A stretch of 64,000 bases of DNA from an uncultured Lachnospiraceae bacterium (GTDB taxonomy: Bacteria > Bacillota > Clostridia > Lachnospirales > Lachnospiraceae): positions 1 through 64,000 of the forward strand of contig CAJUBP010000018.1 of assembly GCA_910584585.1 (NCBI GenBank), read 5' to 3'. This document shows positions 17,140 to 25,847 of this stretch, one piece after another. The position numbers and the translations under genes were made by a program. A model generated the notes under the pieces. It had not been told where the DNA came from, searched no databases, and worked only from the letters and a program-made list of their open reading frames with translations. Numbering within the stretch: the stretch's first letter is position 1; every line of letters begins with the position of its first letter.

Positions 17140-18455
17140 CAAAAGGGCCGGTGATGGCTTCGATGATGATTTTTGCCGTGCCCATGATTCTGGGAAATTT
17201 GCTGCAGCAATGTTATAATATAGCGGATACATTGATTGTGGGAAAATTTTTGGGCAGCCATGCATTGGCGGCAGTAGGTTCCTCCTTTACGCTGATGACA
17301 TTTTTAACCTCGATTTTATTGGGGCTTTGCATGGGAAGCGGCGCAGTTTTTTCTATTCGGTTTGGACAAAAGGATGAACAGGGGCTCAAAGAGAGTATCT
17401 GCGCGTCATTTGTGCTGGTGGCAGGACTGACAATAGTTTTAAATATCTTGGCGTTTCTCTGTCTGGACAGTATCCGCATTTTTCTGCAGGTGCCGGCTGA
17501 GGTCTGGGGACTGATGCGGGAATACCTGCTGGTGATTTTCTGCGGGATTGCGGCTTCTTTCTTATATAATTATTTTGCAGCCTTCTTGCGTGCAGTGGGA
17601 AATTCAGTGGCGCCGCTGATCTTTCTGGCTATTTCCGCTGTTTTAAATATTATATTGGATTTGTGCTTTGTGCTTTGGCTGGAGCGAGGCGCAGCAGGGG
17701 CAGCGGAGGCGACTGTGATTTCCCAGTATGTTTCAGGGCTGGGAATTGCCGGTTATACATTGGTGAAATGTCCCCAGTTTCAGGGACTTGGCAAATACTG
17801 GCATGTCCGCAAACACTGTATTAAGGAAATTGCCGGCTTTTCTGTTCTGACCTGTGTACAGCAATCTGTTATGAACCTTGGGATTCTTATGGTACAGGGA
17901 CTGGTGAACAGTTTCGGTCCGGCGGTTATGGCGGCATTTGCGGCGGCAGTTAAAATTGACGCCTTTGCTTATATGCCGGTGCAGGACTTTGGCAATGCCT
18001 TTTCTACCTTTATTGCGCAGAATTACGGCGCAAAAGAACCGGCGCGGATACGGAGCGGGTTAAAGGGGGCAGTGGTTTCTGCCATGGGGTTTTGTCTGTT
18101 GATATCTGCGGCGGTCTGCATATTTGCCCGCCCCTTAATGGGAATATTTGTGGAGGCTGGTGAAACCGTCATTATTCAGGAAGGGGTGCGCTATCTGCGG
18201 ATTGAAGGGATCTTTTATGCAGGAATCGGATGCTTATTTCTGCTGTACGGTCTGTACCGGGCATTGGGCCGGCCAGGGATGTCGGTGGCGCTTACCGTGA
18301 TTTCTTTGGGGACAAGGGTTTTGCTGGCCTATTTGCTTTCAGCGGTTCCATTCATTGGAGTGGCTGGAATCTGGTGGTCAATTCCGATTGGATGGTTTTT
18401 GGCAGATGCGGCTGGGATTGTCTATTATATCAGGAAGAAGGAACTGCTGTACTAG
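17124..18455 (+). CDS. MATE family efflux transporter
   Basis: A 443-residue exporter with twelve predicted spans. It opens with LTKGPVMASMMIFAVPMILG and LLQQCYNIADTLIVGKFLG, the diagnostic MATE N-terminus, and the second half repeats the pattern (LTCVQQSVMNLGILMVQGLVN). Such proteins export cationic compounds in exchange for Na+ or H+; the substrate cannot be told. It overlaps lgt by 16 bases. Its last bases, AACTGCTGTACTAG, are identical to the outer end of the palindromic element at 19399-19555, and it is followed directly by another palindrome. Confidence 0.92.
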   Translation: MDRDLTKGPVMASMMIFAVPMILGNLLQQCYNIADTLIVGKFLGSHALAAVGSSFTLMTFLTSILLGLCMGSGAVFSIRFGQKDEQGLKESICASFVLVAGLTIVLNILAFLCLDSIRIFLQVPAEVWGLMREYLLVIFCGIAASFLYNYFAAFLRAVGNSVAPLIFLAISAVLNIILDLCFVLWLERGAAGAAEATVISQYVSGLGIAGYTLVKCPQFQGLGKYWHVRKHCIKEIAGFSVLTCVQQSVMNLGILMVQGLVNSFGPAVMAAFAAAVKIDAFAYMPVQDFGNAFSTFIAQNYGAKEPARIRSGLKGAVVSAMGFCLLISAAVCIFARPLMGIFVEAGETVIIQEGVRYLRIEGIFYAGIGCLFLLYGLYRALGRPGMSVALTVISLGTRVLLAYLLSAVPFIGVAGIWWSIPIGWFLADAAGIVYYIRKKELLY

Positions 18456-18492
18456 GAACTGTGCAAAAATAAATTTACCATCTTGCTTGTCT

Positions 18493-18598
18493 ATTTCTCC
18501 GATAGCACGGAACAAAAATCAGTTACATAGCCCGCTAGGGTCTGCCCCGGCAAAGCGAGGGCATGCGCCTGATTTTTGTTTCGCACTCTCGAAGAAAT
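18493..18598. repeat. palindromic element with GTTACATAGCCCGCTA core
   Basis: Arms ATTTCTCC...CAAAAATCAG and CTGATTTTTG...GAAGAAAT are complementary with a few mismatches. The loop holds GTTACATAGCCCGCTA (18522-18537) and TGCGCC, split by a GC-rich 26-base stretch. The same core lies, uninterrupted, inside the nested element at 62835-62989 with different arms. Confidence 0.7.
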
Positions 18599-18672
18599 AT
18601 CCCGTGTCTGCCGATATATACCCTGAGTAGAATATTTCTATAGTATATGTCGGACAGATGGGAGGAATCAGT

Positions 18673-19398
18673 ATGAATGTTATGAATCCGCAGACAGCGG
18701 CGGCCAAGAGAAAAACAGGAGATCTTACCGTGGATCTCAGCCAGATTGTCCGGAATTTTACCGGAACGGAAACGGACGACAGTAAGAAATCCGTTCTGCA
18801 GAAGTTATTAGAACCGAAAGCAGTGGATCAAAGCGAGCGGGATGCTCAGAAAATATTACAGATTGCCAAAAGGATTGCCAGAGGAGAATCCGTGACGCCG
18901 GAAGAAAAGGAACTTCTCAGGCGGCTGAACCCGCAGCTGGCTCAGATGGCGGAACTGGCCAGGAAAGAGGGAGAGCGGCTGAGACACGCGCTCAAACAGG
19001 CTTCCTCAAAGGAAGAGCAGCAGACCATTATCGGTCAGGCATATCAGCATGTTGCGGATATTTCGAAGAAGAATCCCCAATTCGGAGAATTGTTGGGGGA
19101 AGCCGTGAAAGCGGCCATCAAGGATGTGCAGGAAGATCCCGCAGTCAAGAACAAGCCGGATACCAGGAATGCTGCGGAAGGGGAGAATCATAAGAATCAC
19201 CCGGGAATAAGCAGCCCAGAGGAAAATGCTGAGGATTTCTCAGGAATCCGAAGCCTGAAGGAAAATACTGAAAATTTCCCGGGAATCCAGAATATAGAAG
19301 AAACAGCGGAATCCAAAGCCTCAGAAGACAGGCAGGAAGAGATACTGGAACAATTCTGCCCTACGGAATGGATGTCTATGCTGGATTGTAAAGGCTAG
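18673..19398 (+). CDS. unknown hydrophilic helical protein
   Basis: About 241 residues, not recognised. Residues ~1-155 are charged and helical (KILQIAKRIARGESVTPEEK, then LNPQLAQMAELARKEGERLR), with no signal peptide or membrane span, suggesting a cytoplasmic coiled-coil protein. The C-terminus has loose ~16-residue repeats (HPGISSPEENAEDF, SGIRSLKENTENF, PGIQNIEETAES). The ATG at 18673 follows GGGAGG. It is a single gene between two palindromic elements, and the second begins one base after its stop codon. A similar style of Lys/Gln-rich protein lies at 50708, but I see no clear homology. Confidence 0.75.
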   Translation: MNVMNPQTAAAKRKTGDLTVDLSQIVRNFTGTETDDSKKSVLQKLLEPKAVDQSERDAQKILQIAKRIARGESVTPEEKELLRRLNPQLAQMAELARKEGERLRHALKQASSKEEQQTIIGQAYQHVADISKKNPQFGELLGEAVKAAIKDVQEDPAVKNKPDTRNAAEGENHKNHPGISSPEENAEDFSGIRSLKENTENFPGIQNIEETAESKASEDRQEEILEQFCPTEWMSMLDCKG

Positions 19399-19555
19399 TA
19401 CAGCAGTTCCTAAATACTCATACACTAAGCACTCGCTATTTGCGCCATTGCTGCGTTGTTGTCAGTCAACGATGCCACCGCATCGCCTCCTTCCTCCGCC
19501 TTGCACTGACACAAATATCAAGCACTTAGTGTATGAGTATTTAGAAACTGCTGTA
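19399..19555. repeat. palindromic element with 31-bp arms
   Basis: The arms 19399-19429 and 19525-19555 (TACAGCAGTT...CACTAAG) match in 30 of 31 bases, flanked by TA at each side. Inner TGTCAGT/ACTGACA complementarity surrounds a conserved core ACCGCATCGCC and GCCTTGCACT. The core recurs at 62528-62687 with unrelated arms. Together with the S10 leader this fills the 460 bases between genes. Confidence 0.8.
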
Positions 19556-19598
19556 CTAGAGCGTGTCTTAAAATGATTGAAAATAATTAATTTTATAC

Positions 19599-19627
19599 TT
19601 GCATTATGTCCGATTATGTTTTATAAT
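19599..19627 (+). promoter_or_regulatory. sigma-A promoter of the S10 operon
   Basis: TTGCAT, 17 bases, consensus TATAAT. RNA is expected from about 19634. No other comparable promoter is seen until infA. Confidence 0.8.
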
Positions 19628-19633
19628 AACAAC

Positions 19634-19860
19634 TGCTGTGGCATGATAGCAATGAAGCGTGAGGTTGCTGCCCCAAGCCGGGCAGGTTTTTCCGTGGAGC
19701 GAATGTCAAGTTAGGAAACTGGCGACAAGTCACTGTATCACAACAGGAAATCTGCAAAGCAGCAGAAGCCCCGTGTGCAATATTTACGACACACACGGAG
19801 AAGTGTACAGTCACCGCTTGTCGTACTGAAGTAAAGTGCGAAAAGGAGGCGGCTTTTTTT
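19634..19860 (+). promoter_or_regulatory. 5' leader of the S10 operon
   Basis: A ~225-nt untranslated leader. It contains a CCGTGTG / CACACGG hairpin near 19773-19799 followed by AGAAGTGTACAGTCACCGCTTGTCG, and complementarity between GGTTGCTGCC and GGCAGCAACC-type segments upstream. Ribosomal protein operons are often controlled by binding of one of their products to such a leader; which protein would act here is not evident. Confidence 0.5.
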
Positions 19861-20178
19861 ATGGCAAGTCAAGTAATGAGAATCACACTGAAGGCATACG
19901 ACCATCAGTTAGTGGATGCATCTGCAAAGAAAATTATCGAAACTGTAAAGAAGAACGGAGCACAGGTGAGCGGACCGGTTCCACTTCCCACCAAGAAGGA
20001 AGTTGTAACGATTTTAAGGGCGGTTCACAAGTACAAAGATTCAAGAGAGCAGTTTGAGCAGAGAACTCATAAGAGACTGATTGATATCATCACGCCCACC
20101 CAGAAGACAGTGGACGCTTTGTCCAGACTGGAAATGCCTGCAGGCGTGTACATTGATATCAAAATGAAGAACAAGTAA
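19861..20178 (+). CDS. rpsJ: 30S ribosomal protein S10
   Basis: 105 residues, first gene of the S10 operon; also the antitermination partner NusE. Family motifs RITLKAYDHQLVD and GPVPLPTKKEVVTILRA are present, and the C-terminus ends with the usual VYIDIKMK-type strand. AAGGAGG precedes the ATG by an eleven-base T-rich spacer. Confidence 0.98.
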   Translation: MASQVMRITLKAYDHQLVDASAKKIIETVKKNGAQVSGPVPLPTKKEVVTILRAVHKYKDSREQFEQRTHKRLIDIITPTQKTVDALSRLEMPAGVYIDIKMKNK

Positions 20179-20293
20179 AGGGTAACAATCCTGAAGGGTT
20201 CAATATAGAAGTATTGCAACTGTTCTAGGATGAGCGGTTCCGCTGCCCAAGGGTATGAATCGTTCCGCTGTAGAGTAAACAGGAGGGAAAGAA

Positions 20294-20971
20294 ATGAAGA
20301 AAGCAATTTTAGCGACCAAAGTCGGAATGACTCAAATCTTCAATACAGACGGCGCGCTGGTGCCGGTTACTGTATTACAGGCTGGTCCCTGTGCCGTAAC
20401 ACAGATTAAAACGGTGGAAAACGACGGATACAGCGCAGTGCAGGTTGGTTTTGTTGATAAGAAAGAGAAGATTATTAACAGAGACGCCAACGGCAGAAAA
20501 GAAATCAGAAACAGACATGGCCTGACCAAGGCTGAGAAAGGACACTTTGACAAAGCAGGCGTGTCCGGCAAGAGATTTGTGAAAGAATTTAAATTTGAAA
20601 ATGCTGCAGATTATAATCTGGCTGATGAAATCAAAGCAGATATCTTTGCAGAAGGCGATAAAGTTGACGCGACTGCAATTTCCAAAGGTAAGGGATTCCA
20701 GGGCGCAATTAAGAGACACGGCCAGCACAGAGGACCTATGGCCCACGGTTCTAAGTTCCATCGCCATCAGGGATCCAACGGTGCATGTTCCAGTCCGAGC
20801 AAAGTGTTTAAAGGCAAAGGAATGCCGGGACATATGGGCGCTGTGAAAGTAACGGTTCAGAACCTTGAGATTGTAAGAGTGGATGCTGAGAACAATCTGC
20901 TTCTGGTAAAGGGCTCTGTTCCGGGACCGAAGAAGTCTCTGGTTACCATTAAAGAGACTGTAAAGCAGTAG
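20294..20971 (+). CDS. rplC: 50S ribosomal protein L3
   Basis: 225 residues. Binds 23S rRNA near the 3' end and shapes the peptidyl transferase region. The N-terminus MKKAILATKVGMTQIF and the central GKGFQGAIKRHGQHRGPMAHGS segment are diagnostic. The 115-bp gap after rpsJ is larger than elsewhere in the operon and carries GAGCGGTTCCGCTG-type short repeats but no gene. Confidence 0.98.
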   Translation: MKKAILATKVGMTQIFNTDGALVPVTVLQAGPCAVTQIKTVENDGYSAVQVGFVDKKEKIINRDANGRKEIRNRHGLTKAEKGHFDKAGVSGKRFVKEFKFENAADYNLADEIKADIFAEGDKVDATAISKGKGFQGAIKRHGQHRGPMAHGSKFHRHQGSNGACSSPSKVFKGKGMPGHMGAVKVTVQNLEIVRVDAENNLLLVKGSVPGPKKSLVTIKETVKQ

Positions 20972-20989
20972 TGAAAGGAGGACTTAACA

Positions 20990-21610
20990 ATGGCTAATGT
21001 AGCTGTTTATAATATGGAAGGCAATGAAGTTGGAAGCCTTGAGCTCAACGATGCGGTGTTCGGCGTGGAAATCAACGAACATCTGGTGCACATGGCAGTT
21101 GTGCAGCAGCTTGCAAACAATCGCCAGGGAACGCAGAAAGCAAAGACACGTTCTGAAGTTTCCGGCGGCGGAAGAAAACCATGGAGACAAAAGGGAACGG
21201 GTCACGCAAGACAGGGATCCATCCGGGCTCCTCAGTGGAAAGGCGGCGGCGTAGTATTTGCTCCGGTTCCGAGAGATTATTCTTTTAAGATGAATAAGAA
21301 AGAGAAAAGGGCGGCATTGAAATCCGCGCTGACATCCAGGGTAAACGAGAGCAAACTTATCGTAGTGGATAACTTAAGCCTGGATGAAATCAAGACAAAG
21401 AAGTTTAAAGAAGTATTAAACAACCTGAAGGTGAATAAAGCCCTGGTGGTTTTGAAGGACAATGATCAGAAGGTGGTAATGTCTGCAAGAAATATTCCTG
21501 CTGTTAAGACGACAATGACCAATTCTCTCAACGTATACGATATTTTGAAATACGATACCGTGGTAATCACCAAGGATGCGGTATCAGCAATCGAGGAGGT
21601 GTATGCATAA
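20990..21610 (+). CDS. rplD: 50S ribosomal protein L4
   Basis: 206 residues. The exit-tunnel loop with TRSEVSGGGRKPWRQKGTGHA and RQGSIRAPQWKGGGVVF is complete. In E. coli L4 represses its own operon by binding the S10 leader; whether this holds here is unknown. It overlaps the start of rplW by one base. Confidence 0.98.
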   Translation: MANVAVYNMEGNEVGSLELNDAVFGVEINEHLVHMAVVQQLANNRQGTQKAKTRSEVSGGGRKPWRQKGTGHARQGSIRAPQWKGGGVVFAPVPRDYSFKMNKKEKRAALKSALTSRVNESKLIVVDNLSLDEIKTKKFKEVLNNLKVNKALVVLKDNDQKVVMSARNIPAVKTTMTNSLNVYDILKYDTVVITKDAVSAIEEVYA

Positions 21611-21909
21611 TGGCAAACGTACAATATTATGACGTAATCCTCAAACCGGTAATTACCGAAAAGAGCATGAACCTTATGGGTGAGAAGAAATATACTTTTC
21701 TGGTTCATCCGGAAGCAAATAAGACCATGATTAAGGAAGCTGTTGAGAAAATGTTTGAGGGAACCAAGGTAAAAAAAGTGAATACCTTAAACGTTGGCGG
21801 CAAGAAGAAGAGAAGAGGTATGGTAGTGGGCAAAACTGCCAAGACCAAGAAAGCGATTGTCCAGCTGACCGAGGACAGCAAAGACATTGAAATTTTTGCA
21901 GGCTTATAG
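21610..21909 (+). CDS. rplW: 50S ribosomal protein L23
   Basis: 99 residues; sits at the tunnel exit and is the docking site for trigger factor and SRP. YDVILKPVITEKSM is the family N-terminus, and the C-terminus ends AIVQLTEDSKDIEIFAGL. Translationally coupled to rplD. Confidence 0.98.
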   Translation: MANVQYYDVILKPVITEKSMNLMGEKKYTFLVHPEANKTMIKEAVEKMFEGTKVKKVNTLNVGGKKKRRGMVVGKTAKTKKAIVQLTEDSKDIEIFAGL

Positions 21910-21923
21910 AAAGGAGAAACATC

Positions 21924-22769
21924 ATGGGAATTAAGACATACAACCCATATACACCTTCCAGAAGGAATATGACCGGTTCTGATTTTTCTGAAATCACAAA
22001 GAAAACTCCGGAGAAATCTCTGTTAGTTTCTTTGCAGAAGAATTCCGGCCGTAATAATCAGGGTAAAATTACTGTAAGGCACCGCGGCGGCGGCAACAGA
22101 AGAAAATATAGAATTATTGATTTTAAAAGAAATAAAAAAGACGGAATTCCGGCAACCGTAATCGGAATTGAATACGATCCCAACAGAACGGCAAATATTG
22201 CGCTGATTTGTTATGTGGACGGAACCAAATCATATATCCTTGCACCGGAAGGTCTGACTGACGGCATGAAAGTTATGAACGGGCCGGAAGCGGAAGTGAG
22301 AGTGGGCAACTGCCTGCCGCTGGAGAATATTCCGGTAGGTACTCAGGTGCACAACATTGAACTGCATCCGGGAAAAGGCGGCCAGCTTGTCCGTTCCGCA
22401 GGAAACAGCGCTCAGCTGATGGCAAAAGAAGGAAAGTACGCAACCTTGAGACTTCCCTCCGGTGAAATGAGAATGGTGCCGATGATCTGCAGAGCAACCG
22501 TCGGCGTGGTAGGCAATGCCGATCACAACCTTATTAAAATAGGTAAAGCAGGACGGAAGCGCCACATGGGGATCCGCCCCACCGTACGCGGTTCTGTTAT
22601 GAACCCCAACGACCATCCACACGGCGGTGGAGAAGGAAAGACTGGAATCGGACGTCCGGGCCCGTCTACTCCATGGGGCAAACCTGCACTGGGACTTAAG
22701 ACCAGAAAGAAACACAAAGCAAGCGATAAGCTTATCGTAAGAAGAAGAGACGGTAGAGCTTTGAAATAA
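21924..22769 (+). CDS. rplB: 50S ribosomal protein L2
   Basis: 281 residues, full length. Motifs NQGKITVRHRGGGNRRKYR and MNPNDHPHGGGEGKTGIGRP are intact, including the His of the HPHGGGEG loop near the peptidyl transferase centre. Followed by a 63-bp spacer with a CCCGC...GCGGG hairpin before rpsS. Confidence 0.98.
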   Translation: MGIKTYNPYTPSRRNMTGSDFSEITKKTPEKSLLVSLQKNSGRNNQGKITVRHRGGGNRRKYRIIDFKRNKKDGIPATVIGIEYDPNRTANIALICYVDGTKSYILAPEGLTDGMKVMNGPEAEVRVGNCLPLENIPVGTQVHNIELHPGKGGQLVRSAGNSAQLMAKEGKYATLRLPSGEMRMVPMICRATVGVVGNADHNLIKIGKAGRKRHMGIRPTVRGSVMNPNDHPHGGGEGKTGIGRPGPSTPWGKPALGLKTRKKHKASDKLIVRRRDGRALK

Positions 22770-22832
22770 CAGGGATACCCGCAGGGCGGTTCTGCCCGCT
22801 GGCGGGACAATATTTTAGGAGGTTGAATTTTT

Positions 22833-23114
22833 ATGGGTCGTTCACTGAAAAAAGGACCATTTGCTGATGCAAGCTTATTAAAAAAAGTAGATGCCATGAA
22901 CGCAGCAGGTGAGAAGAGCGTGATTAAGACATGGTCTCGCCGTTCAACGATTTTCCCGCAGTTCGTAGGCCACACATTTGCCGTGCATGACGGAAGAAAA
23001 CATGTGCCGGTTTATGTGACGGAAGATATGGTAGGCCATAAGCTTGGTGAGTTCGTTTCAACAAGAACTTACCGCGGGCATGGAAAAGATGAGAAGAAAT
23101 CCAAAGTTCGTTAA
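22833..23114 (+). CDS. rpsS: 30S ribosomal protein S19
   Basis: 93 residues; forms a complex with S13 at the head of the small subunit. MGRSLKKGPF, IKTWSRRSTIFPQFVGHTFA and HKLGEFVSTRTYRGH are canonical. AGGAGG precedes the ATG. Confidence 0.98.
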   Translation: MGRSLKKGPFADASLLKKVDAMNAAGEKSVIKTWSRRSTIFPQFVGHTFAVHDGRKHVPVYVTEDMVGHKLGEFVSTRTYRGHGKDEKKSKVR

Positions 23115-23146
23115 CAGATAGAGATAGGAAAGGAGGTTCCACATCC

Positions 23147-23533
23147 ATGGCAAAGGGACATAGAAGTCAAATTAAGAGAGAAAGAAATGCGCAGAAAGAT
23201 ACCAGGCCGTCAGCCAAATTATCTTACGCCAGAGTATCTGTTCAGAAAGCATGTTTCGTGTTAGATGCAATCCGTGGAAAAGATGTGAAGACTGCACTGG
23301 CTATTCTGGCATACAATCCGAGATACGCATCCAGCGTAATAGAGAAACTGTTGAAATCTGCAATTGCAAACGCAGAAAACAATAATGGTATGAATGCAGA
23401 CAATCTTTACATTGCAGAATGTTATGCAAATAAAGGACCAACAATGAAGAGAGTCAGACCAAGGGCACAGGGAAGAGCTTACAGAATCGAAAAGAGAATG
23501 AGCCACATAACAATTGTGCTTGATGAAAGATAG
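23147..23533 (+). CDS. rplV: 50S ribosomal protein L22
   Basis: 128 residues; its beta hairpin lines the exit tunnel. The core RPSAKLSYARVSVQKACFVL and the hairpin PTMKRVRPRAQGRAYRIEKR are present. The N-terminus has a ~15-residue basic extension common in clostridial members. Confidence 0.98.
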   Translation: MAKGHRSQIKRERNAQKDTRPSAKLSYARVSVQKACFVLDAIRGKDVKTALAILAYNPRYASSVIEKLLKSAIANAENNNGMNADNLYIAECYANKGPTMKRVRPRAQGRAYRIEKRMSHITIVLDER

Positions 23534-23543
23534 GAGGGCAAAC

Positions 23544-24200
23544 ATGGGACAGAAAGTGAATCCTCATGGTTTAAGAGTTGGAATTATTAAAGATTGGGAC
23601 TCTAAATGGTATGCGGAAGCAGATTTTGCAGATTTTCTTATTGAAGATTATAACATCAGAAGATTCCTGAAGAAGAAATTATACGCATCCGGAGTTTCCA
23701 AGATTGAGATTGAAAGAGCTTCTGATCGGGTAAAAGTAATTCTCTATACGGCTAAGCCCGGCGTTGTCATCGGGAAAGGCGGATCAGAGATTGAGAAAGT
23801 TAAGGCAGAACTTCAGAAATTAACAGATAAAAAACTGGTGGTAGATATCAAAGAAGTAAAAAGGCCGGACAAAGACGCCCAGCTTGTGGCAGAAAATATT
23901 GCGCTGCAGTTGGAGAACCGTGTTTCTTTCCGCAGAGCAATGAAGTCCTGCATGGGCAGAAGTATGAAGGCAGGCGCTCTTGGAATCAAGAGTTCCGTAT
24001 CCGGACGTCTGGGCGGCGCTGATATGGCCCGTACCGAGTTCTACAGTGAAGGAACGATTCCACTTCAGACATTAAGAGCAGATATCGATTATGGATTCGC
24101 TGAAGCAGACACCACCTACGGAAAAGTAGGAGTAAAAGTATGGATCTACAAAGGCGAGGTACTTCCAACAAAAGAAACAAAGGAAGGGAGCGATAAATAA
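23544..24200 (+). CDS. rpsC: 30S ribosomal protein S3
   Basis: 218 residues; part of the mRNA entry site. MGQKVNPHGLRVGIIKDWDS marks the true start, preceded by AGGAGG; an earlier in-frame start would run back into rplV. The KH domain has VVIGKGGSEIEKVKAEL, and the C-terminal domain ends with the VKVWIYKGEVLP strand. Overlaps rplP by one base. Confidence 0.98.
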   Translation: MGQKVNPHGLRVGIIKDWDSKWYAEADFADFLIEDYNIRRFLKKKLYASGVSKIEIERASDRVKVILYTAKPGVVIGKGGSEIEKVKAELQKLTDKKLVVDIKEVKRPDKDAQLVAENIALQLENRVSFRRAMKSCMGRSMKAGALGIKSSVSGRLGGADMARTEFYSEGTIPLQTLRADIDYGFAEADTTYGKVGVKVWIYKGEVLPTKETKEGSDK

Positions 24201-24640
24201 TGTTAATGCCAAAAAGAGTAAAACGCCGTAAACAGTTCCGTGGTTCCATGGCAGGAAAGGCGTTAAGAGGTAATAAAATTACAAACGGTGAATACGGTAT
24301 TGTGGCTACAGAGCCATGCTGGATCAAATCCAATCAGATTGAGGCAGCCCGTATCGCAATGACACGTTACATTAAGCGTGGCGGTAAAGTCTGGATTAAG
24401 ATTTTCCCTGATAAACCAGTAACTGCAAAACCGGCAGAAACCCGTATGGGTTCCGGAAAAGGAACACTGGAATACTGGGTGGCTGTTGTAAAACCAGGCC
24501 GTGTTTTGTTTGAAATCTCCGGCGTTCCGGAAGAAATTGCGCGGGAAGCATTGCGTCTTGCTACCCATAAGTTACCATGTAAATGTAAAATAGTTTCTCG
24601 GGCAGACTTAGAAGGCGGTGAATCAAATGAAAAGCAGTAA
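24200..24640 (+). CDS. rplP: 50S ribosomal protein L16
   Basis: 146 residues; helps place the tRNA in the A site. MLMPKRVKRRKQFRGSMAG and GSGKGTLEYWVAVVKPGRVL are diagnostic. The stop lies inside the start of rpmC, consistent with coupling. Confidence 0.98.
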   Translation: MLMPKRVKRRKQFRGSMAGKALRGNKITNGEYGIVATEPCWIKSNQIEAARIAMTRYIKRGGKVWIKIFPDKPVTAKPAETRMGSGKGTLEYWVAVVKPGRVLFEISGVPEEIAREALRLATHKLPCKCKIVSRADLEGGESNEKQ

Positions 24641-24842
24641 TTATGTGAAAGAATTAAGAGAAGAATCCGTAGAATCATTGCAGGAGAAGTTAGTGGCTGC
24701 AAAGAAAGAACTTTTTAATTTAAGATTCCAGAATGCGACCAACCAGTTGGAGAATACCGGAAGAATCAAAGAGGTTCGCAAGAATATTGCCAGAATTCAG
24801 ACGATTATCACTGAAAAGGCACGGGAGACATTGAACGCTTAA
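24627..24842 (+). CDS. rpmC: 50S ribosomal protein L29
   Basis: 71 residues, two helices; beside L23 at the tunnel exit. The start is the ATG of MKSSNYVKELREES, with GGCGGTGA upstream inside rplP; a GTG nine bases earlier is an alternative. LFNLRFQNATNQLENTGRIK is the family core. Confidence 0.97.
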   Translation: MKSSNYVKELREESVESLQEKLVAAKKELFNLRFQNATNQLENTGRIKEVRKNIARIQTIITEKARETLNA

Positions 24843-24858
24843 GGAAAGGAGCAGAATC

Positions 24859-25116
24859 GTGGAAGAAAGAAATCTTAGAAAAACACGTACCGGTGTTGTT
24901 GTAAGCGACAAGATGAACAAAACGATTGTTGTTGCAGTGCGGGACAATGTAAGACATCCCCTTTACAACAAGATCGTGAAAAGAACTTATAAATTGAAAG
25001 CTCATGACGAAAACAATGAATGCAAAATCGGAGACACAGTCAAAGTAATGGAAACAAGGCCTTTGTCCAAGGACAAGAGATGGAGACTTGTGGAAATCAT
25101 TGAGAGAGCGAAATAA
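24859..25116 (+). CDS. rpsQ: 30S ribosomal protein S17
   Basis: 85 residues; early-assembly 16S rRNA binder. Starts at GTG after AAAGGAG. RKTRTGVVVSDKMNKTIVV and HDENNECKIGDTVKVMETRP are canonical OB-fold motifs. Confidence 0.98.
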   Translation: MEERNLRKTRTGVVVSDKMNKTIVVAVRDNVRHPLYNKIVKRTYKLKAHDENNECKIGDTVKVMETRPLSKDKRWRLVEIIERAK

Positions 25117-25130
25117 AGGAGGCTACCGGC

Positions 25131-25499
25131 ATGATTCAACAGGAAAGCAGACTGAAAGTAGCCGATAATACAGGAGCAAAAGAATTACTCTGCATCCGTG
25201 TTATGGGCGGTTCTATAAGAAGATATGCGAATATCGGAGATATCATCACTGCTACGGTTAAAGATGCAACACCAGGTGGTGTTGTTAAGAAGGGTGATGT
25301 GGTAAAAGCTGTAGTGGTTCGTACGAAAAAAGGCGCCCGTCGGAAAGACGGTTCTTATATTAAATTCGACGAGAACGCGGCTGTCATCATCAAAGATGAC
25401 AAAACCCCGAGAGGAACCCGTATCTTTGGGCCAGTTGCAAGAGAGCTTCGTGAGAAACAGTTTATGAAGATTGTTTCCCTGGCTCCGGAAGTATTATAG
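25131..25499 (+). CDS. rplN: 50S ribosomal protein L14
   Basis: 122 residues; contacts the small subunit. MIQQESRLKVADNTGAKEL and GTRIFGPVARELREK are typical. Good AAAGGAGG site. Confidence 0.98.
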   Translation: MIQQESRLKVADNTGAKELLCIRVMGGSIRRYANIGDIITATVKDATPGGVVKKGDVVKAVVVRTKKGARRKDGSYIKFDENAAVIIKDDKTPRGTRIFGPVARELREKQFMKIVSLAPEVL

Positions 25500-25512
25500 G
25501 AGGTGCGAAGAG

Positions 25513-25824
25513 ATGGCAATGATGAAAATTAAAAGAGGCGATATGGTAAAAGTAATCGCCGGCAAAGATAAAGACAAAGAAGGCAAAGTCCTTTCTGTCA
25601 ATAAGAAAAACCACACCGTACTGGTAGAGGGCATCAATATGGCGACCAAGCATACCAAGCCCAGCATGGCGAATCAGCAGGGCGGCATTGTGCATCAGGA
25701 AGCGCCTCTTGATATTTCCAATGTGATGTATCTGCACAAAGGCAAAGCTACCCGTATCGGTTTCAAAATGGACGGAGATAAAAAAGTACGTTTTGCCAAA
25801 TCTACAGGCGAAGTCATTGATTAA
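25513..25824 (+). CDS. rplX: 50S ribosomal protein L24
   Basis: 103 residues; assembly initiator protein. The start is the ATG of MAMMKIKRGDMVKVIAGKDK, which follows GGAGG; an upstream in-frame ATG would overlap rplN. The KOW motif DMVKVIAGKDKDKEGKVL is clear. Confidence 0.98.
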   Translation: MAMMKIKRGDMVKVIAGKDKDKEGKVLSVNKKNHTVLVEGINMATKHTKPSMANQQGGIVHQEAPLDISNVMYLHKGKATRIGFKMDGDKKVRFAKSTGEVID

Positions 25825-25847
25825 TTCAGGAGAGGAGGTCCATTCAG

